Source of the DNA: Nannocystis bainbridge
Lineage (GTDB): Bacteria; Myxococcota_A; Polyangia; Nannocystales; Nannocystaceae
Assembly: GCF_028368995.1 (NCBI RefSeq)
Contig: NZ_JAQNDL010000001.1
Span: 2,816,001-2,880,000 of the forward strand
DNA: 64,000 nucleotides
Direction of reading: 5' to 3'
The notes under the pieces were generated by a model. That model was not told the DNA's origin. It saw only the letters and a list, made by a program, of their open reading frames with translations, and did no database searches. Below are positions 37,093 through 46,045 of this stretch, one piece after another. A program made the position numbers and the translations under genes. The stretch's first letter is position 1, and each line of letters begins with the position of its first letter.

Positions 37093-38304
37093 TCACGCAG
37101 GTTCGGGCAGATCGAGCTGCTCCTGTCGGGCCCAGCGGGCGATGATCTGCAGCGGCAGCCCCGCGGCCCTGCAGTTGGCGAACCCGCGGATCTGCACGAT
37201 GCGCCGCGTCTGTGGTTCGACCTCGATCGTGAACCGCGACTGGGGCGCTCCGTCGCGGCCGGCGCTGCGCAGCGACCAGATGCTCGAGATCCCGCGGACG
37301 CAGCGTCGCACGTAGGTCCCCACGCAGTGGCGCAGCGCCCGGCCCTCGGCGCGCAGCACGTCGCTCGAGAGCAGCTCGCCGATCTCCCACTGCAGCACCT
37401 TCGGATCGCCGGTGTCGTCCGCGAGCACCAGCCCCGCCCAGCCCGCGGCTCCCCACGTCCGAAACGCCCGGGACCCCGCCGTTTGCTCGCGCAGGCGCGC
37501 CAGCGCCTGCTCGCGCCGCCAGCCGCAGACCTGCATCCACATCGTATTGGCCGAATTGCCCGAGAACCGCGGCACCGCGGAGCCCTCGCCTTCACCGATG
37601 TACGTCGCCCGCAGGTACTGCACGATCGGCCCCACCTGCTGCACCGCGAGCTCGTCCCAGCGGCGGATCATCCACTGCAGCGCCTCGCGCCAGAATGCGC
37701 CGTGGCGCAGATCGGTCGCCAGCTCCGTCTGCAACACCGCCGCCACCAGCTCGGGCTCGGCCTCCAGCGCCAGCAGCTCGGCCCGGCGGATCGCCGCGCG
37801 CACCGGCAGGTCCGCAGGTGATTTCAGCAAGATCCGCTCCATCTTGCGCGTCAGCTGCAGCGGCAGCCCCGTCAGCTTGCGGAACGCCCGCCCGCCCGCG
37901 TGTTCGATGAACCACCCGCGCTCCTCGTCGCGGTCCGGCGAATCGTCGCCGAACCACGCCGAGGCCATCATGCGCGGCACCGGGTAGCGTCCCAGCAAGT
38001 GCTGCGCCAGCGAGTGAATCAACGCCTTCGGGTGGCCGCGGCCGCCCTGCCAGGTCTCGACCGGCGCCCCGTGCCATTCATGGAAGCGGGCCAGGTTGAC
38101 GATCGCCTGCACCGCCGCGGCCCCGCCGTCCAGCAGGTTCGAGACCTCGCTCGCCACCCACAGCACCCGCGCGAACACCTGTTGCGCCGCCAGATCGGCG
38201 CGCAGCGCCGCGAAACCATGACTCACCGCATGATCGACCGCCCGTCGCGCGTGGCGACGGAAACAAATCCTATTGGACACACGACTCTCCCTGCGCGCGG
38301 CCAT
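37093..38304 (-). CDS. PcfJ-like protein
   Basis: 403 residues from ATG 38304 (a TTG at 38427 would add 41 basic residues). The C-terminal third has the PcfJ-like block: LRAEGRALRHCVGTYVRRC, GISSIWSLRSAG, a beta strand SRFTIEVEP, and RRIVQIRGFANCRA. This Cys/His-containing domain occurs in mobile-element and phage-linked proteins such as enterococcal PcfJ, where its biochemical role is still unclear. The N-terminal 250 residues are helical and unrecognised. It is a single gene with no mobile-element partners visible nearby. Confidence 0.75.
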   Translation of the reverse strand: MAARRESRVSNRICFRRHARRAVDHAVSHGFAALRADLAAQQVFARVLWVASEVSNLLDGGAAAVQAIVNLARFHEWHGAPVETWQGGRGHPKALIHSLAQHLLGRYPVPRMMASAWFGDDSPDRDEERGWFIEHAGGRAFRKLTGLPLQLTRKMERILLKSPADLPVRAAIRRAELLALEAEPELVAAVLQTELATDLRHGAFWREALQWMIRRWDELAVQQVGPIVQYLRATYIGEGEGSAVPRFSGNSANTMWMQVCGWRREQALARLREQTAGSRAFRTWGAAGWAGLVLADDTGDPKVLQWEIGELLSSDVLRAEGRALRHCVGTYVRRCVRGISSIWSLRSAGRDGAPQSRFTIEVEPQTRRIVQIRGFANCRAAGLPLQIIARWARQEQLDLPEPA

Positions 38305-38828
38305 CACCGCGCGCCGTACGAACCGACGATTCGACGCATCGTGTGCAGGCGTACCGATTCGGGCGTCGATGCTGCGCCGGCCATTCAAGGCGCGCGCAGC
38401 CGACCCAATCGTCGCCGATCGCCGCAAAAGCGGCGCTCACGACCCGTCGAGGACCCTTCGTAGGACCGGCGCCGCGCCCCCTGAACGAGGTCGAGCGCGA
38501 TCAGCCGGTCTCAGGAGAACCGAACGAACATCCCGGGAGAATGCATGCACCCCCCACCCCTGTCAAGCATCCTTCGCCGATGGGCGCCCCCGCTCACCGC
38601 ATCCGCATCCGTCGACCGCCCGTCCACGCCACATGTTCCAAAGGACATATTGCTGATTCTCGCCATGAGCGTCACGGCTCCTCGCCGCGATCGACCCCCG
38701 AGCGATGCGCATCGTCTTCACCAGGCGTCGCCCGTGCGACCCACCCCGCCCACAGGCACCCGCACGATCGCCGCACCAGGATGCGCCGATCTGCGAACTG
38801 CGACGTGCCGCCCCTGCGCCGCTGATGC
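38305..38828. other. intergenic, no gene seen
   Basis: Between the divergent PcfJ-like gene and the next lipoprotein. It holds a small perfect hairpin CGCCGC-AAAA-GCGGCG at 38420-38435 and a CATG module (CATG 38632, CATA 38646, connector TTCCAAAGGA). Overlapping open frames look like GC-rich noise. Confidence 0.5.
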
Positions 38829-38834
38829 TACGTT
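38829..38834 (+). promoter_or_regulatory. -10-like TACGTT, leaderless-type spacing
   Basis: TACGTT ends 7 nt before ATG 38842. Confidence 0.5.
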
Positions 38835-38841
38835 CGCCGCG

Positions 38842-40350
38842 ATGCCTCGCCTCGCCCTCGCGACCCTCGCCCTCCTCCTCGTCGCTTGCGGCGACGACCC
38901 AGCGACCTCGACCGGCGACACCAGCGGCCCCGGCCCCTCGAGCGGCGCGCTGACGACGGGCACCGGCGGCGACGACCCCACCGGCACCACCACCGGCACG
39001 AGCAGCGACCCCGTCACCACCACCACCGGCACCATCACCACCGAGCCCGGCACCACCACCGGACCGGCCACCACCGACGCTCCCGTCACCGGCACCACCA
39101 CCGATCCGGGCACCACGGGGCCGGACCTCGAGACCGACGGCACCACCGCCACCACCGAGCCCCTGCCCGACCCGATCTGCACCGACCCGCCCGCCTGCGC
39201 CGCCGTCGCCCCCGCCGCCACCGAGCATCACCTCGGTCTGCTCGACGGCTGCGCCTTTGCCCTCGCCCCGAACGACTTCGCGGCCGGCATCGCCCGCGCC
39301 GACGCCCTGCTCGCGCGCACCGGCACGGCCGTCGACATCGAAGCCGTCCTCGGTCAGCTCAACCGCACCGGCGTCCCCGGCCTCTCCGCCTACCAGGCCG
39401 ACCGCATGAAGAACCACGACTACGTCGGCTTCCGCTGGGACGCGGGCGACGGCGCCGTCGACTACTGGTACCCGCAGGGCATCACCGGCTCGAGCGACGC
39501 CCGGGCCGATCACGAGATCGCCGGCAAGCGGCTCCTGTTGGTGTCCTGGTACCACAAGATCGAGCTCGGCCCGAACGACCCGCCGGCCAAGGGCGTGCGC
39601 CTCAGCCTGGTCGACATCACCGACCTCGACGCCATCCGCTACCGCCACCTGCTGCTCGTCACGCCGACCGGCGACGGCCCCGACGTCAATTTCGTCGCCG
39701 CCAACACCAAGAGCGGCGACGCCCTGCACGCCGGCGGGATCGCCTGGGTCGGCGACCGCCTCTACGTCGCCGAGACCTCGGCCGGCTTCCGCGTCTACGA
39801 CATGTCGCGGATCTTCGAGGCCACCGCCACCGACGACGACGCGGCGATCGGGATCGCCGGCGGCGAGGTCAACGCTCACAGCTATCGCTACGCGGTGCCC
39901 GAGATCGGTCGCTACGCCCTCACCGCCGACTCGTGCAAGTTCCGCTTCTCCTCGGTCGCGCTCGACCGCAGCGCCGACCCGCCGGTGCTCGTCACCGCCG
40001 AGTACCAGACCGACCTGACCGGCCGCCTCGCCCGCTGGCCGATCGACCTCGCCAGCGCCGCGCTGGTCGAGAGCGGCGGCCATGTGTTCGCCCACGACGC
40101 CGCCATCACCGGCCAGTCCCGCACCCAGGGCGCCGTCACCTACGAGGGTGTCTATTACATGTCGTGCTCGAGCCAGGCCCAGCAGTGGGGCCGGCTCTAC
40201 CGCAACCTCCCCGACTCGACCAGCGAGATCACCGCCTGGCCCGACGGCCCCGAAGACCTCTACGTCGAGCGCGACCTCGAGCTGATCTGGACCGCCGCCG
40301 AGCACCCGAACAAGCGCGTCACCCTCGGCATCCCCATGCAAGGTTACTGA
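38842..40350 (+). CDS. lipoprotein with Thr-rich linker and beta-propeller-like domain
   Basis: 502 residues. Leader MPRLALATLALLLVAC gives a lipobox Cys at 16. A linker of about 85 residues is made of TTGT/TTEP steps. The remaining 390 residues have a repeated pattern of beta strands (LLLVSWYHKIELG, RLYVAETSAGFRVYDM, YEGVYYMSCSSQAQQWGRLY) typical of a beta-propeller of LVIVD-like type; this fold call is inference. Secreted and surface-anchored. The start is supported by TACGTT seven bases upstream. An array of five CATG modules starts 6 bp after its stop codon. Confidence 0.8.
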   Translation: MPRLALATLALLLVACGDDPATSTGDTSGPGPSSGALTTGTGGDDPTGTTTGTSSDPVTTTTGTITTEPGTTTGPATTDAPVTGTTTDPGTTGPDLETDGTTATTEPLPDPICTDPPACAAVAPAATEHHLGLLDGCAFALAPNDFAAGIARADALLARTGTAVDIEAVLGQLNRTGVPGLSAYQADRMKNHDYVGFRWDAGDGAVDYWYPQGITGSSDARADHEIAGKRLLLVSWYHKIELGPNDPPAKGVRLSLVDITDLDAIRYRHLLLVTPTGDGPDVNFVAANTKSGDALHAGGIAWVGDRLYVAETSAGFRVYDMSRIFEATATDDDAAIGIAGGEVNAHSYRYAVPEIGRYALTADSCKFRFSSVALDRSADPPVLVTAEYQTDLTGRLARWPIDLASAALVESGGHVFAHDAAITGQSRTQGAVTYEGVYYMSCSSQAQQWGRLYRNLPDSTSEITAWPDGPEDLYVERDLELIWTAAEHPNKRVTLGIPMQGY

Positions 40351-40355
40351 TGGGA

Positions 40356-40415
40356 CATGTTATCCAGGACATGCCGCAAAGGGCATGTCCCCGCGGGCAT
40401 GCTCCTCGGGACATG
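40356..40415. repeat. five-anchor CATG 14-bp phased array after a stop codon
   Basis: CATG at 40356, 40370, 40384, 40398 and 40412, exactly 14 bp apart. Connectors TTATCCAGGA, CCGCAAAGGG, TCCCCGCGGG and CTCCTCGGGA. It lies between convergent genes, starting 6 bp after the lipoprotein stop. A further pair, CCTG 40507 and CAGA 40521, occurs before the pyrF stop. Confidence 0.92.
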
Positions 40416-40545
40416 TCCTGAACGCCGCCCGGCGCCGTCACCCTGGCGCTCGGCCTCCCAGCCGCCTCGCTTCGGCCCGCGACGGCCCTTGCTTCGCAGA
40501 TGCGCACCTGTCCCTTCGGACAGACGCATCCTGCACACTGCAGCC

Positions 40546-41277
40546 TCAGTTCGCCTGGGCGCCATCGAGCATGTCGGCGACGATCGCGTCGGCCGCGGCG
40601 GCCGGGTCGGGCGCGCCGAGGATCGGCCGGCCGACCACCAGGTACGCCGCCCCGTCGGCGATCGCCTGCCCTGGCGTCATCACGCGCTTCTGGTCGCCGA
40701 CCTCGGCCCCGGCAGGGCGGATGCCCGGCACCACGCAGGCGATGCCCGGGGCCGCCGCGCGCACGCCGGCCAGCTCTTGCCCGCTGCACACCACCCCGGC
40801 GCACCCGGCCGCGCGGGCGATCGCCGCCCGCATCGCCACCAGCTCCGCCGGCGCGCGCGTGTGCCCGGCCTCGGCGCAGGCGGCCGCGTCCTGGCTGGTC
40901 AGCACCGTCACCGCCAGCACCCCGAGCTCCGGCCCCGCCTCGGCGACGCACGCCTTGAGGTGGGCCAGCCCCGAGCCGGCGTGCACCGTGATGAAGCGGC
41001 AGCCCAGCGAGCGCGCCGAGCGGATCGCCCCGCACATCGTATTGGGGATGTCGTGAAGCTTGAGGTCGAGGAAGATCTCGAGCTCGGGCACCTCGCCGCG
41101 GAGCCGGCGCACCACGTCCGGGCCCTCGGCCACGAACAGCTCGAGCCCGACCTTCAGCATCCCGACGTGACCCTGCAGCGTCTGCGCCGCGGCCACCGCG
41201 GCCCGCGCGTCGGGCACGTCGAGCGCGACGATCAGGCGGCGGCGCAGTTCGGACTCGGAGGCGACGGGCAGCGGCAT
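40546..41277 (-). CDS. pyrF: orotidine 5'-phosphate decarboxylase
   Basis: 243 residues, the normal size. It has LIVALDVPD at strand 1, a phosphate-facing KVGLELF, the catalytic FLDLKLHDIPNT (Asp-x-Lys-x-x-Asp), ITVHAGSG, and VVPGIRP near the C-terminal phosphate gripper with VVGRPI. It catalyses OMP to UMP, the last step of pyrimidine synthesis, in the cytoplasm. It is divergent from the serine hydrolase gene with 47 bp between starts. No other pyr gene is in the window. Confidence 0.95.
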   Translation of the reverse strand: MPLPVASESELRRRLIVALDVPDARAAVAAAQTLQGHVGMLKVGLELFVAEGPDVVRRLRGEVPELEIFLDLKLHDIPNTMCGAIRSARSLGCRFITVHAGSGLAHLKACVAEAGPELGVLAVTVLTSQDAAACAEAGHTRAPAELVAMRAAIARAAGCAGVVCSGQELAGVRAAAPGIACVVPGIRPAGAEVGDQKRVMTPGQAIADGAAYLVVGRPILGAPDPAAAADAIVADMLDGAQAN

Positions 41278-41324
41278 GGGCGGCGATCTAGCAAGCGCGC
41301 CGCAGGTGTTGCAAGCTCGCCGGC

Positions 41325-42476
41325 GTGCGTGAAGATCCGCATCGCGTCCTGTTCGACCTCCTCGAGGACGGCGTCCGCGCCGGCCTCTACCCGGGGTGCG
41401 TCGCCCTCGTCTGGCGCGACGGCGCCGAGATCTACCACGAGGCCCACGGCGACCTCGGGAGCCACGAGGGCGCCCCGGGCTACCTGCGCGCGGTCAGCCG
41501 CGACACCGTCTACGACCTCGCCTCGCTGACCAAGGTCCTGGCCACCACCAGCCTCGCCGCCCTGGCCGTCGCCGAGGGCCGGGTCGAACTCACGACGCCC
41601 GTCCCCGCCGAGTGGGATCGCGCCTGCCCGGGCGCCACGCTGGCCCACCTCCTGTCCCATAGTTCAGGTCTGCCCGCGCACCGCGAGTTCTTCGTCGACC
41701 TCAAGCCCGGCCGCCCCGAGCGGGTCCTCGACCGCATCGCCGCGACCGCGCCCGAGTACCCGCTCGGCACCAAGGCCGTCTACAGCGACCTCGGCTTTAT
41801 GATCCTCGGCGCCTGGCTCGAGCGCCTGTTCGGCCAGGCCCTCGACCGCCTGTTCGACGACAAGATCGCCTGGCCGCTCGACCTCCACCGCGGCGACGTC
41901 CCGCGCATCGGCTTCCACCGCCTGCTCGGCGCCCGCGGCCCGTCGTCGGCCCAGCAGCACCGCGTCGCCCCGACCGAGGTCTACGACCCCGCGCTGCACC
42001 CCGACGGCGTGCCCAGCTGGTTCGCCTGCCGCGCCCCGGTCCGCTGCGCCCACTACGAGGTCCACGACGACAACGCCTTCGTCATGAGCGGCGTCGCCGG
42101 CCACGCCGGCCTGTTCGGCGAGGCCGCGGCGGTGCTCGAGCTCGCCCGCGCCTGGCTCGACTGCACCCTGCCCGGCCTCGACGCTCGCACGCGAGATGTC
42201 TTTTGGACCCTGTCCCAAGTACCAGGTTCGACGCGACGGCTCGGCTGGGACAGCCCGACCCCCGACGGCAGCGGCACCGCCGCCGACGTGCTCTCGCCCC
42301 ACGCCGCCGGCCACACCGGCTTCACGGGCACGACCCTGTGGATCGACCCGAGCCCGCCGGACGGCCGCGGCCCGCTGATTGCGATCTTGCTGACGAACCG
42401 GGTCCACCCGACGCGCAACGGCCCGCCGATCTTGCAGCTCCGCCAGCAGTTCCACCGCGCCGCCGTGCGCCTGTGA
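41325..42476 (+). CDS. serine hydrolase of the class C beta-lactamase/esterase family
   Basis: 383 residues from GTG 41325. It has the penicillin-binding-type Ser-x-x-Lys motif SLTK (about residue 67), LLSHSSGLP (family-conserved), the YSDLGF motif (Tyr-x-Asn position occupied by YSD) near 155, and HTGFTGT near 327 where the family has an HxG. There is no signal peptide, so it is probably cytoplasmic and an esterase or peptidase rather than a resistance enzyme. Two CATG-type modules are read within it (CCTG 41653 to CAGG 41667; GATG 42198, CCTG 42212, CAGG 42226) with A/T-rich codons unlike their neighbours. Confidence 0.85.
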   Translation: MREDPHRVLFDLLEDGVRAGLYPGCVALVWRDGAEIYHEAHGDLGSHEGAPGYLRAVSRDTVYDLASLTKVLATTSLAALAVAEGRVELTTPVPAEWDRACPGATLAHLLSHSSGLPAHREFFVDLKPGRPERVLDRIAATAPEYPLGTKAVYSDLGFMILGAWLERLFGQALDRLFDDKIAWPLDLHRGDVPRIGFHRLLGARGPSSAQQHRVAPTEVYDPALHPDGVPSWFACRAPVRCAHYEVHDDNAFVMSGVAGHAGLFGEAAAVLELARAWLDCTLPGLDARTRDVFWTLSQVPGSTRRLGWDSPTPDGSGTAADVLSPHAAGHTGFTGTTLWIDPSPPDGRGPLIAILLTNRVHPTRNGPPILQLRQQFHRAAVRL

Positions 42477-42588
42477 GCGCGAGTCACCCGCCGCAAACGG
42501 CCCGCCGAACGCGGCCGCGCAGACCCCACGAGCGGCCCGCCGTCCCCTCTTCACCCCAGCCCGCGGGCGTGCGATCCTCCGCGCCACG

Positions 42589-43098
42589 ATGCCCGTCCGC
42601 CGCGCCGTCCCGTTCGCCCTCGCCCTCTTCATCACCACCGCCTGCGGCGGCGAGGCCAAGAAGGCCGAGCCCGAGGTCAAGGCCGCGGAGCCGGCCAAGC
42701 CCGCCGAGGACGACGCGATCGCCAAGCGTCGGGCCGAGCGCGAGGCCAAGGCCAAGGCCGAGAAGGACGCCGAGGACGCGCGCGTCGCCGCCGTCGCTGC
42801 CCTGGCGACCCTCCCGCCCAAGCTGCCGAAGGACATCAAGAAGGCCTGCGACGCCGTCGCCGACGCCCAGCTCAAGTTCTTCGAGCGCATGTACGAGGGC
42901 GCCGAGCTCGACAAGCTCAAGGCCGCCCAGGGCACCCAGCGGCCGATGACCGTCAGCGGCTGCACCGGCCTCGGCAGCCTCGAGGCCGCCGCCTGCCAGG
43001 TCGCCGCCCTCGACGCCGCCACCGACAAGACCCTCAAGGCGTCGATCTCCGACATCATGCGGGTCTGCATCGAGAAGTACGCCAAGCCGGCCGGCTGA
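42589..43098 (+). CDS. small charged lipoprotein
   Basis: 169 residues. Leader VPFALALFITTAC with lipobox Cys about residue 19. A Lys/Ala/Glu-rich stretch (about 23-65) is likely a charged helix or coiled coil. A short C-terminal domain with three Cys (KKACDAVADAQ, SGCTGLG, ACQVAAL) follows. Family unknown. The start is the first ATG and gives a good leader. CATG-type modules begin 4 bp after the stop. Confidence 0.75.
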   Translation: MPVRRAVPFALALFITTACGGEAKKAEPEVKAAEPAKPAEDDAIAKRRAEREAKAKAEKDAEDARVAAVAALATLPPKLPKDIKKACDAVADAQLKFFERMYEGAELDKLKAAQGTQRPMTVSGCTGLGSLEAAACQVAALDAATDKTLKASISDIMRVCIEKYAKPAG

Positions 43099-43101
43099 TC
43101 G

Positions 43102-43133
43102 CCTGTCCCTTCGCACCTGTCGCAAGGGACATG
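43102..43133. repeat. CATG-type 14-bp phased array after a stop codon
   Basis: CCTG 43102, CCTG 43116 and CATG 43130, exactly 14 bp apart, connectors TCCCTTCGCA and TCGCAAGGGA. It starts 4 bp after the preceding stop. The remaining gap to 43395 shows no gene. Confidence 0.88.
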
Positions 43134-43395
43134 TCCCTCGGGCCCGCTCAGCCCGAGGACCACGAGCGCGCGCCGCCGCGTCGCTCGTGGCGACATCGCG
43201 CCCCTTCTGCGGTCGTCGCCCGCCCCGGCACGACGCGCGACTCGACCGCCCGGACCGACGCGCACACGCTGCCCGGCCCCGAAGAGCACCGCGCCTCCGC
43301 CGGGTCATGTCCCGCGCACACGGCCCCGGAGCCCACGCGACCCCTGTCGCCCCGACCCGCGCGCCTGCGCCCGCGCGCGGCCCCTCGCTGGATGC

Positions 43396-43401
43396 TACGC
43401 T
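43396..43401 (+). promoter_or_regulatory. -10-like TACGCT, leaderless-type spacing
   Basis: TACGCT ends 7 nt before ATG 43409. Confidence 0.5.
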
Positions 43402-43408
43402 CCCGGCC

Positions 43409-43813
43409 ATGCACGACCTGCGCGACGTCGGCGGCACCCCCGGAGGTCTCCCCGTCTTCCTGCTCGGCCTCGGCATGGTGGGCGCCGGCGCCTACTTGCT
43501 GCTCAACCAGGTCATGGTCCACAGCGGCTACTGGGGCTTCTGGGGCGACAACACCTTCGGCCTGACCCTCCTGCCGCTGCTGTTCGGGATCGGCTTTTTG
43601 TTTTACAGCGCGCGCTCGTTCTTCGGCTGGGCGCTCACGGGCCTCGGCGCGGTCTTCATCTTCGTCGGCATCATCGCCAACCTCGAGATCCATTTCCGCC
43701 CGACCACCCTGTGGAACACCCTCGTCATCCTCACCCTGCTGGTGGGTGGCCTCGGCCTCGTGTTCCGGTCCCTGCGGCCGATGCGGGCCCGCCCTCGCGG
43801 CCGCGCGCATTGA
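43409..43813 (+). CDS. four-helix integral membrane protein, unknown function
   Basis: 134 residues with four predicted membrane helices: LPVFLLGLGMVGAGAYLLL, GLTLLPLLFGIGFLFYS, FFGWALTGLGAVFIFVGIIA and TLVILTLLVGGLGLVF. Short loops and a basic C-terminus (RPMRARPRGRAH) suggest the C-terminus faces the cytoplasm. It resembles small uncharacterised membrane proteins; no named family was recognised. The start is supported by TACGCT seven bases upstream. Confidence 0.75.
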   Translation: MHDLRDVGGTPGGLPVFLLGLGMVGAGAYLLLNQVMVHSGYWGFWGDNTFGLTLLPLLFGIGFLFYSARSFFGWALTGLGAVFIFVGIIANLEIHFRPTTLWNTLVILTLLVGGLGLVFRSLRPMRARPRGRAH

Positions 43814-43845
43814 CAGGGCGGGCGGCCGCGTGGTGCCATCGCTGC

Positions 43846-44403
43846 ATGGCCCCGCCGCCCTTACTGCCTACGACGCGCCTCTACGCCTGCCCCGCCTGCC
43901 GCGAGCACATCAAGTCGGACACCTCGAGCTGCCCTCACTGCGGCGCCGAGCTGCACCGCGAGGGTCGGCTGGCTCGCGCCGCCTCGGCGGTGATGGTGAC
44001 CCTGGCGCTCTCGGGTTGCCCCGACAAGGGCGACGACACCATGGGTGGTAGCGACTCGAGCACCGGCAACACCACCTCGGGCACGGACACCGGCACCGGC
44101 ACCGACACCACCACCGGCAGCACCACCGAAGGCAACTCCGGCACCATGACCGAGTCGCCGACCTCGGCCGAGCCCGAGTACGGCGTGCCCGCCACCGACA
44201 CTCTCGGCACCACCACCAACACCACCTTCGAGCCCGACTACGGCGTCCCCGGCACCACCACCGAGAACACGACCGAGACCACCGAAGGCAGCACCACCGA
44301 CGACACCGACACCGCCACCGTCGGCGAGCCCGAGTACGGCGTGCCGCAGACCAACACCTCCCTCGAGCCCGACTACGGCGTCCCCGGCACCACCGGCGCG
44401 TGA
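43846..44403 (+). CDS. zinc-ribbon plus lipobox protein with EPxYGVP repeats
   Basis: 185 residues. The N-terminus is a zinc-ribbon knuckle (CPACREHIKSDTSSCPHCG), unusual before an export signal. A hydrophobic stretch ending VMVTLALSGC follows, which looks like a lipobox (Cys about residue 58). The rest is a Thr/Gly/Ser/Asp linker carrying four copies of EP(E/D)YGVP spaced irregularly. It is convergent with a radical SAM/SPASM gene, and the repeated Tyr-containing motif might be a modification substrate; that idea is speculative. An alternative is a lipoprotein with a longer n-region that only mimics a ribbon. Confidence 0.7.
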   Translation: MAPPPLLPTTRLYACPACREHIKSDTSSCPHCGAELHREGRLARAASAVMVTLALSGCPDKGDDTMGGSDSSTGNTTSGTDTGTGTDTTTGSTTEGNSGTMTESPTSAEPEYGVPATDTLGTTTNTTFEPDYGVPGTTTENTTETTEGSTTDDTDTATVGEPEYGVPQTNTSLEPDYGVPGTTGA

Positions 44404-44416
44404 CCGCCCCGAAGGA

Positions 44417-44544
44417 CAGGTCCCAAAGGCCCTGTCCTTCGCCACATGCGCGCACGGACATGTTCTGAACATCCGTCGCACGCGCCTGCCCGATCGGACA
44501 TGCTCCTCGCAGCATGCCCCCGAGGACATGGCCCTCGGGGCATG
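44417..44544. repeat. dense CATG-type 14-bp phased arrays between convergent genes
   Basis: First run: CAGG 44417, CCTG 44431, CATG 44445, CATG 44459. Second run: CCTG 44485, CATG 44499, CATG 44513, CATG 44527, CATG 44541. All are 14 bp apart within each run. Connectors include TCCCAAAGGC, CGCGCACGGA, CCCCCGAGGA and GCCCTCGGGG. The region fills almost the whole 154-bp gap between the repeat lipoprotein and the radical SAM gene. Confidence 0.92.
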
Positions 44545-44557
44545 TCCCGAACCATCC

Positions 44558-45814
44558 TCACCCCGCCAGCACGGGCAGCCGCACCGTCGTGCGCGGCGGC
44601 GCCATGTCCCACGGCTCCTCGACGATCTCGTACTGGCCAAAATCGTAAGGATCGCCGGGAGCGGCCTGGCGCAGGACCACCCGCTCGCGCAGCCCCTTGC
44701 GCTTCATCTGCGCCGCCCGGTAGTAGCAGAACGGATTGTTGCCGCGCTTGCCGATCGCGCTGTGGGCGGTGAACGAGCAGCCCGCGCGGCACACCTCCGC
44801 GTAGTAGCAGGACTTGCAGAAGCCCCACAGCTCGTCCGTCCCGCGCTCGCGGGCGAACGCGATCTCCGGCGCGTCGTTCCAGATGTCCTCGATCGCCGCC
44901 GTCTTCACGTTGCCGCCGGTGTACGGGGCCGTCGGCAGCGACGGGCAGCCCTTGATCGTCCCGTCGGACTCGATCCCCATCACGAACTTGCCGGCCGAGC
45001 AGCCCTGCCAGTAGCTGTCGGGCGAGCCCGGGCGGGTGCGCAGCAGCTGCTCGTGCGGCCCGAAGTAACCGAGGTTGTTGCCGAGCCGCACGTGGAACGC
45101 CCGCTCCCACGCGATCCCCTGCGCCGCCGCGCGCTCCTGGCACCAGCGCTGGATGTCGGCCAGCGTGTCGATCACCTCCATCACCATGTACGGCTCGAGC
45201 AGCCAGTCCGGGCGGTCGGCCGCGCGGCCCATCGGCGCCGTCATCTGCGCTCGCCACACCGCCACCCCCGCGTCTGCCAGCAGCTCCGCCGTCTCGCGCA
45301 GCACATCCTTGTTGAGCCGGTTGATCTGCGAGTTCGAGGTCACCAGCATGCCCGCCGCGCGGGCGTTGCGGATCCCCTTCAGCGCCGCCGCGTGGCTCCC
45401 CGGGCTCGCGCGCAGCGTGTCGTGCGGCCCCTCCGGCCCGTCGACCGACACCCCGATCGCCGCCAGCCCTGCCTCGCGCAGCTTGCGGCAGCGGTCCTGC
45501 GTCAGCCCGCGGCCGCCGGTCTGCATCGTCACGCGGATCCCCGCCTGCGTCATGTGCTGGATCAGCCGATAACAATCGCCGCGCAGGTACGCCTCGCCGC
45601 CGATCAGCGTCACCTCGCGGCTGCCGAGGCGCACCAGCGCGTCGGCCACCTCGAGCAGCTCCTCGGTGTTCAGCTCGTCCGGTCGCGCGTCGCCGGCTCG
45701 CGACCCGCAGTGCGCACATTCGTGGTCGCAGCGCAGCGTCGTCTCCCACACCACATAGATCGGCCGCGGCCGCATCAGGTCGTCGGGACGCAGCGCGCGT
45801 GCAGGCGAGTTCAT
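44558..45814 (-). CDS. radical SAM protein with SPASM-type C-terminal domain
   Basis: 418 residues. The radical SAM cluster motif CDHECAHC (Cys-x3-Cys-x2-Cys, about residue 29) binds the SAM-linked [4Fe-4S] cluster, followed by GGEAYLRGDC-like and SVDGPEGPHD elements. The C-terminal SPASM region has GCSAGKFVMGI, IKGCPS and CKSCYYAEVCRAGCS, enough Cys for auxiliary clusters. Such enzymes modify peptides or proteins (ribosomal peptide maturases, anSME-like). No precursor peptide gene is evident, but the convergent neighbour has repeated EPxYGVP motifs. TAGCAT six bases before the ATG suggests leaderless transcription. Substrate unknown. Confidence 0.88.
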   Translation of the reverse strand: MNSPARALRPDDLMRPRPIYVVWETTLRCDHECAHCGSRAGDARPDELNTEELLEVADALVRLGSREVTLIGGEAYLRGDCYRLIQHMTQAGIRVTMQTGGRGLTQDRCRKLREAGLAAIGVSVDGPEGPHDTLRASPGSHAAALKGIRNARAAGMLVTSNSQINRLNKDVLRETAELLADAGVAVWRAQMTAPMGRAADRPDWLLEPYMVMEVIDTLADIQRWCQERAAAQGIAWERAFHVRLGNNLGYFGPHEQLLRTRPGSPDSYWQGCSAGKFVMGIESDGTIKGCPSLPTAPYTGGNVKTAAIEDIWNDAPEIAFARERGTDELWGFCKSCYYAEVCRAGCSFTAHSAIGKRGNNPFCYYRAAQMKRKGLRERVVLRQAAPGDPYDFGQYEIVEEPWDMAPPRTTVRLPVLAG

Positions 45815-45820
45815 GCCGCG

Positions 45821-45826
45821 ATGCTA
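45821..45826 (-). promoter_or_regulatory. -10-like TAGCAT, leaderless-type spacing
   Basis: On the minus strand TAGCAT ends 6 nt before the ATG whose first base is 45814. Confidence 0.5.
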
Positions 45827-46045
45827 CCCCATCGCCTCGCCGCTCGCCTCGGGTCGCGGATCTCTGTGCGTCTCCAGGAGCGGCATCGCAAGCGCGAGCC
45901 CGGCCATGTCTGGCGCCGCCCATGCAGCGAAGTCGGGGGCGCAGCACCGCGACCTCGCGCAATCACACCTCCTCTCCCTCCACGTGGCGAGCACCGCCCT
46001 CGCTACCGCGAGCTCGCCCCCGCGACATCGACGTCGTGCCGGCGC

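Noticed and set aside
37093..38304. Mobile element or plasmid remnant because of the PcfJ-like domain
   Set aside because: No transposase, integrase, relaxase, terminal repeats or composition change were seen around it.
41325..42476. Antibiotic-resistance beta-lactamase
   Set aside because: It has the Ser-x-x-Lys fold motifs but no signal peptide and a YSD rather than YxN element, so an esterase or peptidase-like serine hydrolase is more likely.
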